Positions 53,629 to 63,743 are shown, counted from the stretch's first letter. The stretch: 64,000 nt of DNA from Pedobacter sp. KBW06 (GCF_003852525.1 NZ_QAJL01000001.1:1141133-1205132), one strand, 5' to 3'. The notes: a model not told the origin generated them from the letters alone. Made by a program: numbers and translations.

Positions 53629-54993
53629 AAGTTCTGTAACAGCGGGAGCTTTCGTTTTCTGATCTAACTGTTTAAGTAATTCCAGCAGTTCTTTTGTTTT
53701 TCCCGGAAATTTTTCCGCGACATTGTTTCGCTCTCCGACATCGTCTTTCAGGTTATACAACTGTAATGAATTGTCTTCAAAATAATGATGCAGCTTCCAG
53801 TTCCCTTTACGCAATGCTTCTCCGGGCCTGGTCCTGAAAACAGGATCATTGCTTTCCTGATTTCCGCCTTCCAGATAAATGGGAAAATACCAGTACAAGG
53901 GCCTGTCGGCCAAAGCCGCTTCCGGCTTTTGGGTTTGTAAATAGGCATACAGGCTATGACCATCCAGCTCTTCCGTTGTACTTGCCTTTGCGACTTCCAT
54001 TAAGGTTGGATAAAAGTCCAGATTCGTGACCGGCAGATCAGAATGAGTTCCTGCTTTAACCTTTCCTTTCCATATAAAAGCGGTAGGTACCCTGATGCCG
54101 CCCTCAAAATAACTCCCTTTACCGGCACGTAGCGGATGTTGAAAGGTAACCTGATTCAGTCCGCCATTGTCTGAAGTAAAAATGATAAACGTATTGTCCA
54201 ACTCTCCTTTGGCTTTTAATGCGCTTAATAAGCGACCAATATTCTGATCTTCATTCTTCAGCATAGTCGCATAAGCTTTATTGGATTGCCCCTCCCAGGC
54301 CTTTTTGTTTTCAAATCTGTATAGGAGGCTATCGATCTTTTGTATAGGTGTATGCACCGCATAACTCGCGTAGTACAAGAAAAAGGGTTTATCTCCGGAT
54401 ACATTTTTAACATAATCGACGGTTTTATCCATCACCAGATCGGTAAGATACCTGTTATCCGGACCAGTCAGTTTGATGTTTTTATAGGGTGGATAGTAAC
54501 TCGCCGGACTCCCAGCATGTGAACCGCCGATATTTACCTCAAAGCCATACTGTACAGGATCATCACTCAAATGCCATTTGCCTGCCAGACAGGTGTTGTA
54601 ACCATTTTCTTTTAAAGATTGCGCCAATGTTTTAAACTTAGGATCCAGGGTCAGCGTATTCACAACCGGTACTAGTTTTCGATCTGCAGACTTTCCCCTG
54701 TCTGAATTTCCAACCGTATAGATTCCATGTCTCGGCATCCATTTGCCGGACATCAGGCTGGCACGGCTTGGCGCACAGTTCGCTGCTGAAGCATAACTAT
54801 TCGTAAACACCATCCCCTGCCTAACCAATGAATCAATTACCGGTGTTTCATAAAACTCAGAGCCCATAAATCCGGCATCACGCCAACCCATATCATCAAC
54901 GAGAATAATTAGAATATTGGGACGTTTATGCTGAGCTACAGCAAGGTTGAACGCAAAACATAAGATAACAACAATTTTTAACCCGAGTTTCAT
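53602..54993 (-). CDS. Sulfatase (arylsulfatase family, S1-like)
   Basis: A 463-residue secreted sulfatase (signal ending NLAVAQ). Metal-binding start ILVDDMGWRDAGFMG, and the formylglycine motif C73-A-P-S-R77 in ANCAPSRASLMSGKW, so the Cys must be oxidised by an anaerobic or aerobic sulfatase-maturing enzyme not seen in this window. Later motifs: CLAGKWHL (about 150) and FTSDNGGL (about 275). It would remove sulfate from glycan ends before GH35 and GH89 act. It is convergent with the two-component pair. Confidence 0.95.
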   Translation of the reverse strand: MKLGLKIVVILCFAFNLAVAQHKRPNILIILVDDMGWRDAGFMGSEFYETPVIDSLVRQGMVFTNSYASAANCAPSRASLMSGKWMPRHGIYTVGNSDRGKSADRKLVPVVNTLTLDPKFKTLAQSLKENGYNTCLAGKWHLSDDPVQYGFEVNIGGSHAGSPASYYPPYKNIKLTGPDNRYLTDLVMDKTVDYVKNVSGDKPFFLYYASYAVHTPIQKIDSLLYRFENKKAWEGQSNKAYATMLKNEDQNIGRLLSALKAKGELDNTFIIFTSDNGGLNQVTFQHPLRAGKGSYFEGGIRVPTAFIWKGKVKAGTHSDLPVTNLDFYPTLMEVAKASTTEELDGHSLYAYLQTQKPEAALADRPLYWYFPIYLEGGNQESNDPVFRTRPGEALRKGNWKLHHYFEDNSLQLYNLKDDVGERNNVAEKFPGKTKELLELLKQLDQKTKAPAVTELNPGYSGIK

Positions 54994-55166
54994 AGCTGAT
55001 TTTAAATATCATCCGGCAGGCAAATTAGATCAACCCGCTCTTTTGACTCAACCAAGATAATGAATCCTGATATAATGTCTCCAAAAATCCATCCTCCGCC
55101 CGGGCATATCGAACCAGTAAGCTATATTTACAGTTTTAATAGCTAAGCTTAAAAGAATACACACCC

Positions 55167-56216
55167 ATGAAAAACAAAATTCTGATCCTTCTCCTTATTT
55201 TACTTGCAGGCTGTAAGAAAAACAACAATACCAGCCAGCCGGCAGTCGCAGAAGTGGTCACAACAGAACTTTCATTTGACAATGACAGCAACTCCAAACT
55301 CATGTTTCAGGATGGCGAATCTACCGCATTGTTAACAGCCGAAGCGCGCAGGTATGAAATTGGCAAAGTTTTACGGGTAAAAGCAATAGATGAAACCACT
55401 ATTGAGGTCGCCAATTTTGCGCCTGTTGACATCGAAAATGCAACCATTTTACTCCGCATCGAAGGATCCGCAAAACCGGTCAGGCTTTTTAAAATAAAGA
55501 AAATCAGGGCACATGCCGTACAGGAAATAAAGTACCCTTTTATTAACGGGACCTCCCAATTTCTCGACATCGACCATGCGCCTGTAGACTTATCGGCTTA
55601 CAAAACTACCGGCTTAGTCCCCGGAAAAGTAAGTTTTGATTTCAGCGGAGAAACCGAGCTGATTGTCAAATTAAAAAAACTGGCAAAACTAAAATGGAAA
55701 GTGAAATATCATGATTTTGATTCCAATGATAATACGGAAGACAATTGGAAAGAGAATATCGATGCAAAAGATGTAAGAAGGTTTTCAGGATTTATCATCA
55801 ACCTGGCTTACCTGCTTCAGGCAAATGAAACCAGGACTTCCTATGTTGCAGAACCGATTACCGGCAATGACGGTGTGACCTTCCTCAGCACAGCCGAAAA
55901 GGAAACCGCATTCCAAAAAATGATAGATATCCCGCAGTTTAATTGTGGCGTGGTGGTAAACGTTTCAGGTTTGGGTGGCGGCTATACATTTGGTGTAGCC
56001 AATCACATACTTAACGATTACCTGAACAAAGATGTATGTTTCATCGTCGTGCACGAAGTGAGCCACATGATCGGTTACAACCATGATTCTACCATGACCT
56101 ATCCAAAAAATGGAAAAGGGGCTACAGAGGCCTGTTCCAGAGTCTATAAGCAGCTGTTATCCGCGAATGAATTTCCAATAAAAAAAGCAGCCTATTATAA
56201 ACAAAGTGATTTATAA
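55167..56216 (+). CDS. Metzincin-like zinc metallopeptidase lipoprotein
   Basis: A 349-residue lipoprotein (signal ending LLAGC, Cys16). The C-terminal part contains HEVSHMIGYNH at residues 296-306, the full HExxHxxGxxH zinc site of metzincins, followed by DSTMTYP, a possible Met-turn region with Met310 as in matrixin-like SxMxY. The N-terminal 200 residues are beta-rich and unassigned. An upstream Cys260 could be a switch, but that is speculation. The gene stands alone, divergent from the sulfatase. Likely surface or periplasmic proteolysis; family within metzincins not determined. Confidence 0.82.
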   Translation: MKNKILILLLILLAGCKKNNNTSQPAVAEVVTTELSFDNDSNSKLMFQDGESTALLTAEARRYEIGKVLRVKAIDETTIEVANFAPVDIENATILLRIEGSAKPVRLFKIKKIRAHAVQEIKYPFINGTSQFLDIDHAPVDLSAYKTTGLVPGKVSFDFSGETELIVKLKKLAKLKWKVKYHDFDSNDNTEDNWKENIDAKDVRRFSGFIINLAYLLQANETRTSYVAEPITGNDGVTFLSTAEKETAFQKMIDIPQFNCGVVVNVSGLGGGYTFGVANHILNDYLNKDVCFIVVHEVSHMIGYNHDSTMTYPKNGKGATEACSRVYKQLLSANEFPIKKAAYYKQSDL

Positions 56217-56265
56217 ACTCACTTAAAAAGCCTCTTGTCAAATTTTCAGGATCCCGGCAAAACAG

Positions 56266-57405
56266 CTACCGGACTTTTGAGTAATAAGTACGAAATTCAT
56301 CCAGCGAAACTTTAAATGTTTTAAACGTATTGTCCTCAGCCATTACAAAAACATGGTAATAATAATCATTCAGGCTTTTGGAAACCCGGATACAAGCAGC
56401 AGCTTTCCATTTATCATTACCTCCGGCAAGTTTATCAATGAGCAATTCATATGATCTGTTTTCCAATGGATCTTTACCGAAATTTTTTGAGAATGTATTG
56501 TACACTCCGGATTCGAAAAACCTATTGTGAAAAACAAAGTCGCCCACAGCATTTCCATACGAACTATAGGTGCTAGTGAGGTCCAGGTAACTAAAGCCCT
56601 CCTCTATCTTTACAGGACTAAATTTTTTCGATGCTACATTGTATAATTTGAAAGATTCAAATCGTTTTTCTCCATCCTTTATGTAGGAATCACAAGGCAG
56701 ATACCCTATTAAAAACCAATTTTCATAAAAATGTTCTATATAGTGTATGGATTTATCTTTAAAAAGAGGATTAAGATCATGATCTACAATATCATAATAC
56801 CTTAGGTACCATCCCTTACAATATTCTGATGTTCTATATAAGATCACACCAGTTTCAGCAGGATGTAAATATCGTGCAACCGGCTTATCATCCAGTTTCC
56901 AGGTACCATAGGCCCTATCAATTTCAATCTGAGACGCATTAGGCCCGGGGCTAATCTTACCTTGTTCGTTGTAAAAATAATTTCCACCCCCACCGCCAGA
57001 CATAAACCGCTCGCTTTTAATCGCATTTGGTTCAATTTTCTTCGGGGTAGTATTGTTTTTAACCACAGTGCGCGTCGGAATGCTGACGGAGACTTCAGTT
57101 ACCTTATTCTTTTTCGCTATTTCTTCCTTGTTTTTCTTAAAAGCAACAACACTCTCCTTCTTTAACTTTTCATTGTTCAATCTGTTCGCCTTATCCGCTG
57201 CCTGATCATCTGCTATCTTCTTTTTTCTGGCATCATCATCTTCTTTCTGACAGGCAGGGCACATCAATTTACCTTCACTATTGTTGGAACCTTTTGGGGC
57301 AAACCTACAGTTAAACCGTGGATATTCACTTTTTGAAACGTGAGACTGGGCATTTACCCCCAGCACGAAAAAAAACAGTAAAATGGTCATCGCTAAACGC
57401 TTCAT
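56266..57405 (-). CDS. Hypothetical secreted protein
   Basis: 379 residues from MKRLAMTILLFFF; the longer frame to 57456 adds residues before a clear signal peptide (FFVLGVNAQ). The next part has CRFAPKG and CPACQKEDDD, a two-Cys motif reminiscent of a short zinc ribbon, then a Lys/Asp-rich helical linker to about residue 120, a Gly-rich spacer (MSGGGGGNYFYNEQG) and a C-terminal region rich in aromatic residues. No family recognised. A small inverted repeat lies just upstream. Stop is convergent with the metzincin-like gene. Confidence 0.78.
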   Translation of the reverse strand: MKRLAMTILLFFFVLGVNAQSHVSKSEYPRFNCRFAPKGSNNSEGKLMCPACQKEDDDARKKKIADDQAADKANRLNNEKLKKESVVAFKKNKEEIAKKNKVTEVSVSIPTRTVVKNNTTPKKIEPNAIKSERFMSGGGGGNYFYNEQGKISPGPNASQIEIDRAYGTWKLDDKPVARYLHPAETGVILYRTSEYCKGWYLRYYDIVDHDLNPLFKDKSIHYIEHFYENWFLIGYLPCDSYIKDGEKRFESFKLYNVASKKFSPVKIEEGFSYLDLTSTYSSYGNAVGDFVFHNRFFESGVYNTFSKNFGKDPLENRSYELLIDKLAGGNDKWKAAACIRVSKSLNDYYYHVFVMAEDNTFKTFKVSLDEFRTYYSKVR

Positions 57406-57454
57406 CTGATTTGATTTAAATTCATTTAAAACTATGGAAAAGCGAAACAGGTGC

Positions 57455-57476
57455 ATATACCTACAGATAGGTATAT
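57455..57476. repeat. Short inverted repeat in upstream region
   Basis: ATATACCT (57455-57462) and AGGTATAT (57469-57476), loop ACAGAT, 50 bases before the start of the minus-strand gene. Could be an operator; weak evidence. Confidence 0.4.
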
Positions 57477-57665
57477 TCTTCCTTTAAAATTATGTTCTTC
57501 ATGCTGAATATAAAAGCGATGCTAAAAACATTAGAGCTAAAAAAAGCCAACAGGCTAATAATGAAATGACAGCGCAATATGATTTTATCAGTAAATACAG
57601 ATTTCCTACATATTGTGTTCGTATTATGCGAATGATATGTTAATCAGGAGATAATAAACCCAATT

Positions 57666-58391
57666 GTGATCAAGCAACGCATTTTTAACCTTTGGCCAAG
57701 AGTAAGTTTTTTTATTCTACTAATGATCCCTTTTTGGTTCAGCGCCTCCCTATTGCTTATTCATCTGGGCTATATTGGCAGTTTTCTCTTTTTAAATCAG
57801 TACCATCCGGAGGTCCTGGACAATTTTATGCTTCAGGTTACGCGCTTTGGCGATGGAGCCTTTCTGATTCCTCTTTTTACCTTCATTTTATTATGGAAAA
57901 AACCAGGGGTTATCATTACCATGATTATTGCTGCGCTTGTTTCCGGTATAGTCACCTATTCTTTAAAGACCTTTCTGTTTTCCTGCTGGAATCGTCCGCT
58001 ATTAGTGGTCCGGAATCCCGAAATCATCCATACAGTTAACCATTATCTGCTCTACAGGCATAGCTTTCCATCTGGCCACAGCATATGTATAGCGACGATT
58101 ATAACCGCGTTGGCAGTACCATTTTACAGATCTAAACCTACGGTCTTTATCCTCAGCATGTTCATGCTTCTGGTATCCTATTCGAGAATATACCTGGGGG
58201 TTCATTTTCTGGCCGATGTATTGGCTGGTAACCTGATCGGGATCACGATCTCATTAACGGTTATCCTGCTTTGGTCAGAACAAATAAACAACTGGATAAA
58301 CAGGCTGGATTCATCAAAAGCGTCTTTTGTCAAAATAATTATTCTGGTTTTATCAGTCATCACACTACTTGTAAATACCTGGTACGGATAG
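57666..58391 (+). CDS. PAP2-family membrane phosphatase
   Basis: A 241-residue membrane protein with about five to six helices; GTG start at 57666. The three phosphatase signature parts are visible: K101...R110-P (KTFLFSCWNRP, spacing two longer than the usual KX6RP), PSGH at 135-138, and R174-x5-H180-x3-D184 (SRIYLGVHFLAD). Members remove phosphate from lipids such as undecaprenyl pyrophosphate or lipid A. Single gene. Confidence 0.9.
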   Translation: MIKQRIFNLWPRVSFFILLMIPFWFSASLLLIHLGYIGSFLFLNQYHPEVLDNFMLQVTRFGDGAFLIPLFTFILLWKKPGVIITMIIAALVSGIVTYSLKTFLFSCWNRPLLVVRNPEIIHTVNHYLLYRHSFPSGHSICIATIITALAVPFYRSKPTVFILSMFMLLVSYSRIYLGVHFLADVLAGNLIGITISLTVILLWSEQINNWINRLDSSKASFVKIIILVLSVITLLVNTWYG

Positions 58392-58496
58392 ATCACAGCA
58401 AGTGTATGGTTGTTTATAAACGATCGCTGTTAATAGTATGGTTCTCCCGTCGGTAGAAAGTTTATTATTTCCTAATTTAGCGGAAAAATTAACGCA

Positions 58497-58988
58497 ATGA
58501 AAAAGCTCCTTTTATTATTTTCGCTTCTTGTATCTTTCAGCTATGGTTTTAGCCAGCATGCTGTAAATGTAAAGAAGTCGGCATCGGCCATGCTCCAGGC
58601 AGATGAGCAGAAAGACTACGATACTTATGTGAGCTATTTTTATCCATCAGAACTAAAACGCAGAGGAGGTAAAGCGACCTTTATTCAACAAATCCAAACC
58701 AATGAAAGACAAGCAAAGCCAATTGGCTTTAGCCCGGGTAAGCAAACGCTTGGGAAGGTATCAAAAATCTATAAAGCCGGCAAAGAGCTACATTGTACAA
58801 TAGAATGGATCAGGAGGACTAAAGGCCCGGAAGGAACGCTTGTGAACAGATCGCATTTCCTAGCCATTAGTGCTGACCAGGGTACAACCTGGAAGTTCAT
58901 TATGACCGGCGGTAAGACCCCGGCTGAAGTCCGGGCTATGGTTCCAAAATTTAATGAAGGCCTGACCTGGGTAGATACTTATGAATAG
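58497..58988 (+). CDS. Hypothetical secreted protein
   Basis: A 163-residue protein with signal MKKLLLLFSLLVSFSYGFSQ. The mature part resembles a cystatin/NTF2-like fold: an N-terminal helix (SASAMLQADEQKDYDTYVSYF) followed by strands (GKELHCTIEW, SHFLAISADQGTTWKFI). No family assigned; proteins of this size and plan occur often in Bacteroidetes. Monocistronic. Confidence 0.8.
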   Translation: MKKLLLLFSLLVSFSYGFSQHAVNVKKSASAMLQADEQKDYDTYVSYFYPSELKRRGGKATFIQQIQTNERQAKPIGFSPGKQTLGKVSKIYKAGKELHCTIEWIRRTKGPEGTLVNRSHFLAISADQGTTWKFIMTGGKTPAEVRAMVPKFNEGLTWVDTYE

Positions 58989-59026
58989 AATAAAATGCCC
59001 CCGGAATAGATATTCAATTCCATCAC

Positions 59027-59647
59027 TCAGTCGACATTAAAAAAAAAAGCGTCTAATGGCGCATAAAGTTTTGTAAGTCCCCAAGCACTGACCAATTTGA
59101 AATTTTTGCACAGACTCAGCTCCTCCGAACCAATACTCTGAAAATCAATACTATAACAAATATTCTCTACCGAATTCCAATTTGAAATCCCTTTGAATTT
59201 GTGCACAGAATGCCCTAAGTACAAAACCTTCAGCCGTTCCATCTTCGGAGCCTGTACAAATAGTTCAACATCAAAATATTCTGTAATACAAAGGACACGA
59301 AGGTTCTGAAATCGACTTAAAGGATAAGCCTCCTTCAATCCACTACATCCCAGGACAAGACATCTTAAATTTAGAATCTCATTTACGACTTCTTCGGTAA
59401 CTATAAATTCATCTAACCTTTGTCTTATTCTTTTATTAAATGTAGCGCAATAGGCAGAATATATTCCTGGGCTACGTATGGTGTCGAATATCCTGCAATA
59501 GTCCTTACCAAACTTCTTGCTAAAATCCAGATTTGCTAAAAGATTCTTTTTCCAATTGTGATTTAATCCTTTCCACCAATCGATGGTACTTCCGGTCAAA
59601 TTGTTAAATATCTGATCTTCCTGATCCGCTTTGTCAATGTTTTGCAT
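59027..59647 (-). CDS. Hypothetical protein, leucine-rich-like
   Basis: A 206-residue cytoplasmic protein (no signal). The first part has WWKGLNHNWKKNLLANLDFSKK; from about residue 85 there are leucine-rich-like units (LRCLVLGCSG, LRVLCITEYF, LKVLYLGHS). This arrangement resembles leucine-rich 'internalin-N-like' small proteins found in Bacteroidetes, sometimes in multigene families related to immunity. No function can be given. A CGTTTG/CAAACG hairpin lies upstream near 59680. Confidence 0.75.
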   Translation of the reverse strand: MQNIDKADQEDQIFNNLTGSTIDWWKGLNHNWKKNLLANLDFSKKFGKDYCRIFDTIRSPGIYSAYCATFNKRIRQRLDEFIVTEEVVNEILNLRCLVLGCSGLKEAYPLSRFQNLRVLCITEYFDVELFVQAPKMERLKVLYLGHSVHKFKGISNWNSVENICYSIDFQSIGSEELSLCKNFKLVSAWGLTKLYAPLDAFFFNVD

Positions 59648-59808
59648 ACCTACAGTTATGTTTTAATCGTTTGTTTATTTTTCAAACGTACAGCACTGTT
59701 GCGTAACCTATTTGCGTACCCATTAGATTGCCTGTTATTATTCGATTTATTGTGCTTTGGCCAGTATCGATAATTTACAGGCCAAAGCAGTCAAATAAGA
59801 TCCTGACG

Positions 59809-61359
59809 CTACTGAGAATTTATACTGATTTCCTGTACCCTCTTCCTGCCAAAGGTGACAAAGCTTAACAGAGATAAGATCCAAACACCAATACCGCCAT
59901 ATAACAAGATCCAGTCAAAGCCTTGCACAAGTGCTGCATGTACCACAGTTCCGGAGGGATCTAAAACAGACAATTTTGGAAAATCGCGTTTAAGTATATC
60001 AAAGCTTCCGGAGGCTATTTTTTCGGCCAGAGAGCGCAATGGCAATCTATGGAGAGACTCCTGCGCAAATGCAGTTTTCAAATGAGACAAAATTCCTTCT
60101 ACCAGAATAAATCCCATAAGCGCAATATTAACGGCCAATGTAATTAACCTCGCACTCATATCTATTCCAGAAGCCATTCCCGCCCGATTACTGGAAACAG
60201 AACCCGTCGTGGTGTTGGTTACAGGTGTATTAGTTAAGCCCAATCCAATACCAGCCAACAGAGAACCTGGGAGCATCGTGAGCCAGCTGGGCTGATCAGC
60301 AAGACTTCCATACCTCATCACAATAAATCCCAGGCCAATCGTAAACAGCCCGAAAGGAATAACAATACCAGGGCGATACCGAGCAGAAAGACGCTCGGCT
60401 AAAGGAGGTATAACCAAGGTAGGAAGTGTATAGGCCAGCAAAGAAAGCCCCACAGTGATTACATCGTAACCCAAACAGCCCTGAAAATAAATAGGCAGGT
60501 AAATGATGAATGGCCAAAAGCTAAAATTCATGCCGATAGAACCAAAAATGGCCCCAGAAAAATTACGAATCTTAAATACCGAAAAATCGAACATTGGGTG
60601 CTCATTGTTTTTTTCAGCCCATACAAAAATGATAAAGCTTATCGCGGTAGCAATGAGGATACCGATTGCAATGGGGCTGGTAAAACCAATATCACCTCCC
60701 TGAGTGATAAAATAGGTTAAGCCAAAAACGGATAGGGATAAAGTAACCATTCCTAAAATATCTAGCCTTTTTGCGTCGGGATCTTTGGATTCGACCACAT
60801 TGCCATAAACAAGAACTGAAGCAAGAACGGCGATTGGCGTGTGTATCAGGAACACCCATTTCCAGGATAGTAAACCGACAATTCCGCTACCTATAATCGG
60901 CCCGAAACCCAGACCTAGTCCGAGGATGATGCCCCAGATACCAAAAGCCCGACTGCGCTCTTTTCCTTCCTGAAATTGGTGCGAAAGCGCTGATATCTGA
61001 CAAATCAACATAGCACCCCCACTTATTCCCTGAAAAAAACGGCTTACAATCAATACAGATGTACTTTGTGCAAAGCCACAAACCAAAGAAGCAATACCAA
61101 ACAAAATCAGGGTAATCAGGAGTATTCGCTTACGGCCATACTTATCAGCCAGCGTCCCTGCCGCCATTAACACTGTTGTACAACCAATCGTATAAATATT
61201 CATGATCCATTGCATGTCTTTAAGATTTGCCCCTAATACCTTCTCAAGGGTAGGGAGTATGACCGGGACACTGGAAATTTCTAACGAAAACATTAGTGTA
61301 GCCATACAAATAGCAATCAGAGCAATGTTGTTATTACTCAGGTAGTTTTGATTTTTCAT
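59809..61359 (-). CDS. MFS multidrug exporter, DHA2 type (14 helices)
   Basis: A 516-residue membrane transporter; start at MKNQNYLSNNNIALIAICM (alternatives at 61371 and 61374). Helix 1 begins ATLMFSLEISSVPVILPTL, motif A is GTLADKYGRKRIL, and the motif C-like WGIILGLGLGFGPIIGSGI lies near helix 5. The length and 14-helix plan indicate the DHA2 (EmrB/QacA) drug:H+ antiporters. No EmrA-like adaptor is adjacent. The alpha/beta hydrolase gene lies 111 bases upstream on the same strand. Confidence 0.9.
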   Translation of the reverse strand: MKNQNYLSNNNIALIAICMATLMFSLEISSVPVILPTLEKVLGANLKDMQWIMNIYTIGCTTVLMAAGTLADKYGRKRILLITLILFGIASLVCGFAQSTSVLIVSRFFQGISGGAMLICQISALSHQFQEGKERSRAFGIWGIILGLGLGFGPIIGSGIVGLLSWKWVFLIHTPIAVLASVLVYGNVVESKDPDAKRLDILGMVTLSLSVFGLTYFITQGGDIGFTSPIAIGILIATAISFIIFVWAEKNNEHPMFDFSVFKIRNFSGAIFGSIGMNFSFWPFIIYLPIYFQGCLGYDVITVGLSLLAYTLPTLVIPPLAERLSARYRPGIVIPFGLFTIGLGFIVMRYGSLADQPSWLTMLPGSLLAGIGLGLTNTPVTNTTTGSVSSNRAGMASGIDMSARLITLAVNIALMGFILVEGILSHLKTAFAQESLHRLPLRSLAEKIASGSFDILKRDFPKLSVLDPSGTVVHAALVQGFDWILLYGGIGVWILSLLSFVTFGRKRVQEISINSQ

Positions 61360-61469
61360 TTTTACATTCATCATATGAAGCAAAAATAAACTGAATATAA
61401 CCAAAACGTCAGTACATTTCAATGATAAAGAGGTAATTTTACCTTATGAAAAAAAATAGCGATGTGCTG

Positions 61470-62309
61470 TTATCTTTCAATCTCTCTTAACAAAACCTCC
61501 CAAATCCTAGCTCTTGATGGCTCCTGAAAGATCCCGAAATGCCCTATTCTCTCCATCCCAAAGTCAACAGGTATCAGGTGGATCCTTTTAACTTCTGCCC
61601 CGCTATATTGCTCCGTTAACCAGTCCACATTTTGTATAGGCGCAAAGGTATCATCGGCTATACTGATGGAGGTTAATGGCGCAGTTATATTTTTAAAATA
61701 CAAATCGGCTTCCGGGATACTTCCAAAAAGGTACTCCGGATCCATACACCATTTGCACCATTGTCTGGCCACATGTTTTGGCAGGTTCTCCATACCCATT
61801 AGTTTCTTCGAAGGCATATAGCCAAAAGTATAGACCAGTGCAGGAAAAAGAATATTCCAGTTGGCCCACATCCTGTACCTTCTGAAACCGGTCCAGAATT
61901 TCCAGTAGCCCGTTTGAGCGGCGACAAGAATAATTTTGCTGGCATCAACAGCAGATTTTGAAAGACCAATAAGCTGTCCGCCAATACTATGCCCGATAAT
62001 GTTGATTCTTGATTCCGGATAATGTTCTTTTACATATTGAAGCATCGCCTCCAGGTCTATCCTTCCCCAATCCGATGCCTGGTTGTTATTTTCCTTAATG
62101 GCTCCTGTTAAAGAATGTCCAATTCCTGAATAGTCGAACGTAATTACCGTTATTCCGCTGGCAGCAACGTATTCCGAAAATCGTTTGTAATAAGATTGCT
62201 TTACGCCTGTGGCGGAGGAGATCAGCAGGATTGTCCGGCTTCCTTTCGCCTCAAAGATATTTGCGGTAATAAAATATCCCTTTTCCGTTTTAATTTGCTC
62301 CATGGTCAT
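61470..62309 (-). CDS. Alpha/beta hydrolase
   Basis: A 279-residue hydrolase without signal peptide. Nucleophile Ser108 in GHSIGG, oxyanion strand TILLISSATGV near 26-36, and a late His in RIGHFG (about 262) as triad candidate; the acid is likely in SIADDTFAP. An insertion between strands 6 and 7 is rich in Trp (YWKFWTGFRRYRMWANW). Similar proteins are annotated as serine aminopeptidase or lysophospholipase-like; substrate unknown. Probably in one unit with the MFS exporter downstream. Confidence 0.88.
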   Translation of the reverse strand: MTMEQIKTEKGYFITANIFEAKGSRTILLISSATGVKQSYYKRFSEYVAASGITVITFDYSGIGHSLTGAIKENNNQASDWGRIDLEAMLQYVKEHYPESRINIIGHSIGGQLIGLSKSAVDASKIILVAAQTGYWKFWTGFRRYRMWANWNILFPALVYTFGYMPSKKLMGMENLPKHVARQWCKWCMDPEYLFGSIPEADLYFKNITAPLTSISIADDTFAPIQNVDWLTEQYSGAEVKRIHLIPVDFGMERIGHFGIFQEPSRARIWEVLLREIER

Positions 62310-62434
62310 AGCTTCGACAACACCTTATGTGATAAAGTTATAAGAATTAATTAAGCGTTTTCTATAATAGAATAAACTTTCATGAGATTGACAGATCTAT
62401 GAAACTGTGTTTCTATATTTAGCCAAAACTACCT

Positions 62435-62749
62435 GTGAAGCTATTAGCCTGCATATTGTCCTTAATGATCATTGGCCTGACTTTCATGCCATGTGAGGAT
62501 GAGCAGTTGAGCAAATTATCTTCAAAATCGGTGATCAGCAAATCTGACACCCATGATCAGAACGATCCTTTAAAAGACGGTTGTCCTCCTTTTTGCATTT
62601 GTTCCTGCTGCAATATTATGGCCATCCTGAAAGAGGAAGTCATCACTTTAAGTGTCCCCTTTAAGCAATGCACCCCCAATTCAGCTGCCTACCCCGGCGA
62701 CATTACCCATGCAAATTTTTCCATCTGGCAACCGCCTAAGTTCAGCTAG
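62435..62749 (+). CDS. DUF6660-like small secreted Cys protein
   Basis: A 104-residue protein with GTG start and signal MKLLACILSLMIIGLTFMPC. The CPPFCICSCC cluster at about 50-59 and the ending FSIWQPPKFS match my memory of DUF6660 proteins, which occur beside metal efflux or TonB genes in Bacteroidetes. Five cysteines within ten residues point to metal binding. No metal efflux gene is adjacent; a PAP2 phosphatase follows after 199 bases, within which I see no other gene. Confidence 0.72.
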   Translation: MKLLACILSLMIIGLTFMPCEDEQLSKLSSKSVISKSDTHDQNDPLKDGCPPFCICSCCNIMAILKEEVITLSVPFKQCTPNSAAYPGDITHANFSIWQPPKFS

Positions 62750-62948
62750 ACCGAAACTCAAAACCCCGTTCTTTTTTCACCGCAAAGGCTGAATGATGAC
62801 CTCTTACCATCGGTTTTGAGCAGCTATTCCATTGCTTAACATTAACTAACAGACAAATGAAACTGTCATAATCTTACAGATCATACTATGAAATGAATGG
62901 TGTGAAGATCATGATCACTTCATAACGTTTAAAAAACAATATACACTA

Positions 62949-63743
62949 ATGAAAAATTACTTCTCATACTCAGCAACGGTGTTGCTGATCATCTGGACGA
63001 CCACAATATTTGGTCAGGATGCATCTCCTCTTCTTTCGACAAAAACAGACACCTTAGCTCAACATAAACAATTACCAGGACAAGGTTTTAAAAATACCAT
63101 TCCCTTATCTGCAACGATCATCCCAACAGTAGCACTGGCCTATGGCTTTGTCAAGCTGAACAACAATGCCCTGACCAACCTTGATGAAAAAGCCAAACGG
63201 GAATTCTACAGCGAACATCCTCACCGCAAATTCAGAGTGGATGACTACCTGCAGTTTGCTCCCGGAGCAGCAGTCTTTGCTTTAAACGGCCTGGGCATTA
63301 AAGGGAAAAACAGCCTGCTCGATCAAAGCGGAGTTTACCTGCTCTCCAACATCATTCTCAATTCCACGACTCAAAGTCTTAAAAGAATAACGAATGTAAC
63401 CCGTCCCGACGGTACCTCCAATGCTTTTCCTTCAGGTCATGCCGCAGAAGCTTTTGCTTCGGCAGAATTTCTCCGGCAAGAATATGGTGATGTCTCTGTC
63501 TGGTATACGGTTTCCGGATATTCTGCCGCTTTTGCTGTGGGCTATTTAAGGATGTACAACAACAAACACTGGCTCAGCGATGTCATTGCAGGAGCTGGTC
63601 TTGGTGTCTTGTCTACTCAGGCTTCCTATTGGTTATATCCCAAAATCAAAAGGATGTTTTTTAAGAAATCCAAAAATAATACCCTCATTATGCCCTCCTA
63701 TAACCGTGGCACTTTTGGTGCAGGGATGATAAAAGTCTTTTAA
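62949..63743 (+). CDS. PAP2-family phosphatase, secreted/membrane
   Basis: A 264-residue protein with signal (ends FGQ at about 23). Signature parts: K145-x6-R152-P, PSGH at 161-164, R201-x5-H207-x3-D211. Unlike the phosphatase at 57666 it has a cleavable signal and fewer membrane helices, so it acts in the periplasm or outer membrane. Substrate unknown. Monocistronic; followed by a lipoprotein gene. Confidence 0.92.
   Translation: MKNYFSYSATVLLIIWTTTIFGQDASPLLSTKTDTLAQHKQLPGQGFKNTIPLSATIIPTVALAYGFVKLNNNALTNLDEKAKREFYSEHPHRKFRVDDYLQFAPGAAVFALNGLGIKGKNSLLDQSGVYLLSNIILNSTTQSLKRITNVTRPDGTSNAFPSGHAAEAFASAEFLRQEYGDVSVWYTVSGYSAAFAVGYLRMYNNKHWLSDVIAGAGLGVLSTQASYWLYPKIKRMFFKKSKNNTLIMPSYNRGTFGAGMIKVF

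Noticed and set aside
59679..59699. CGTTTG/CAAACG hairpin upstream of the 59027-59647 gene as regulatory element
   Set aside because: Six-base arms in AT-rich intergenic DNA can occur by chance; no further support.
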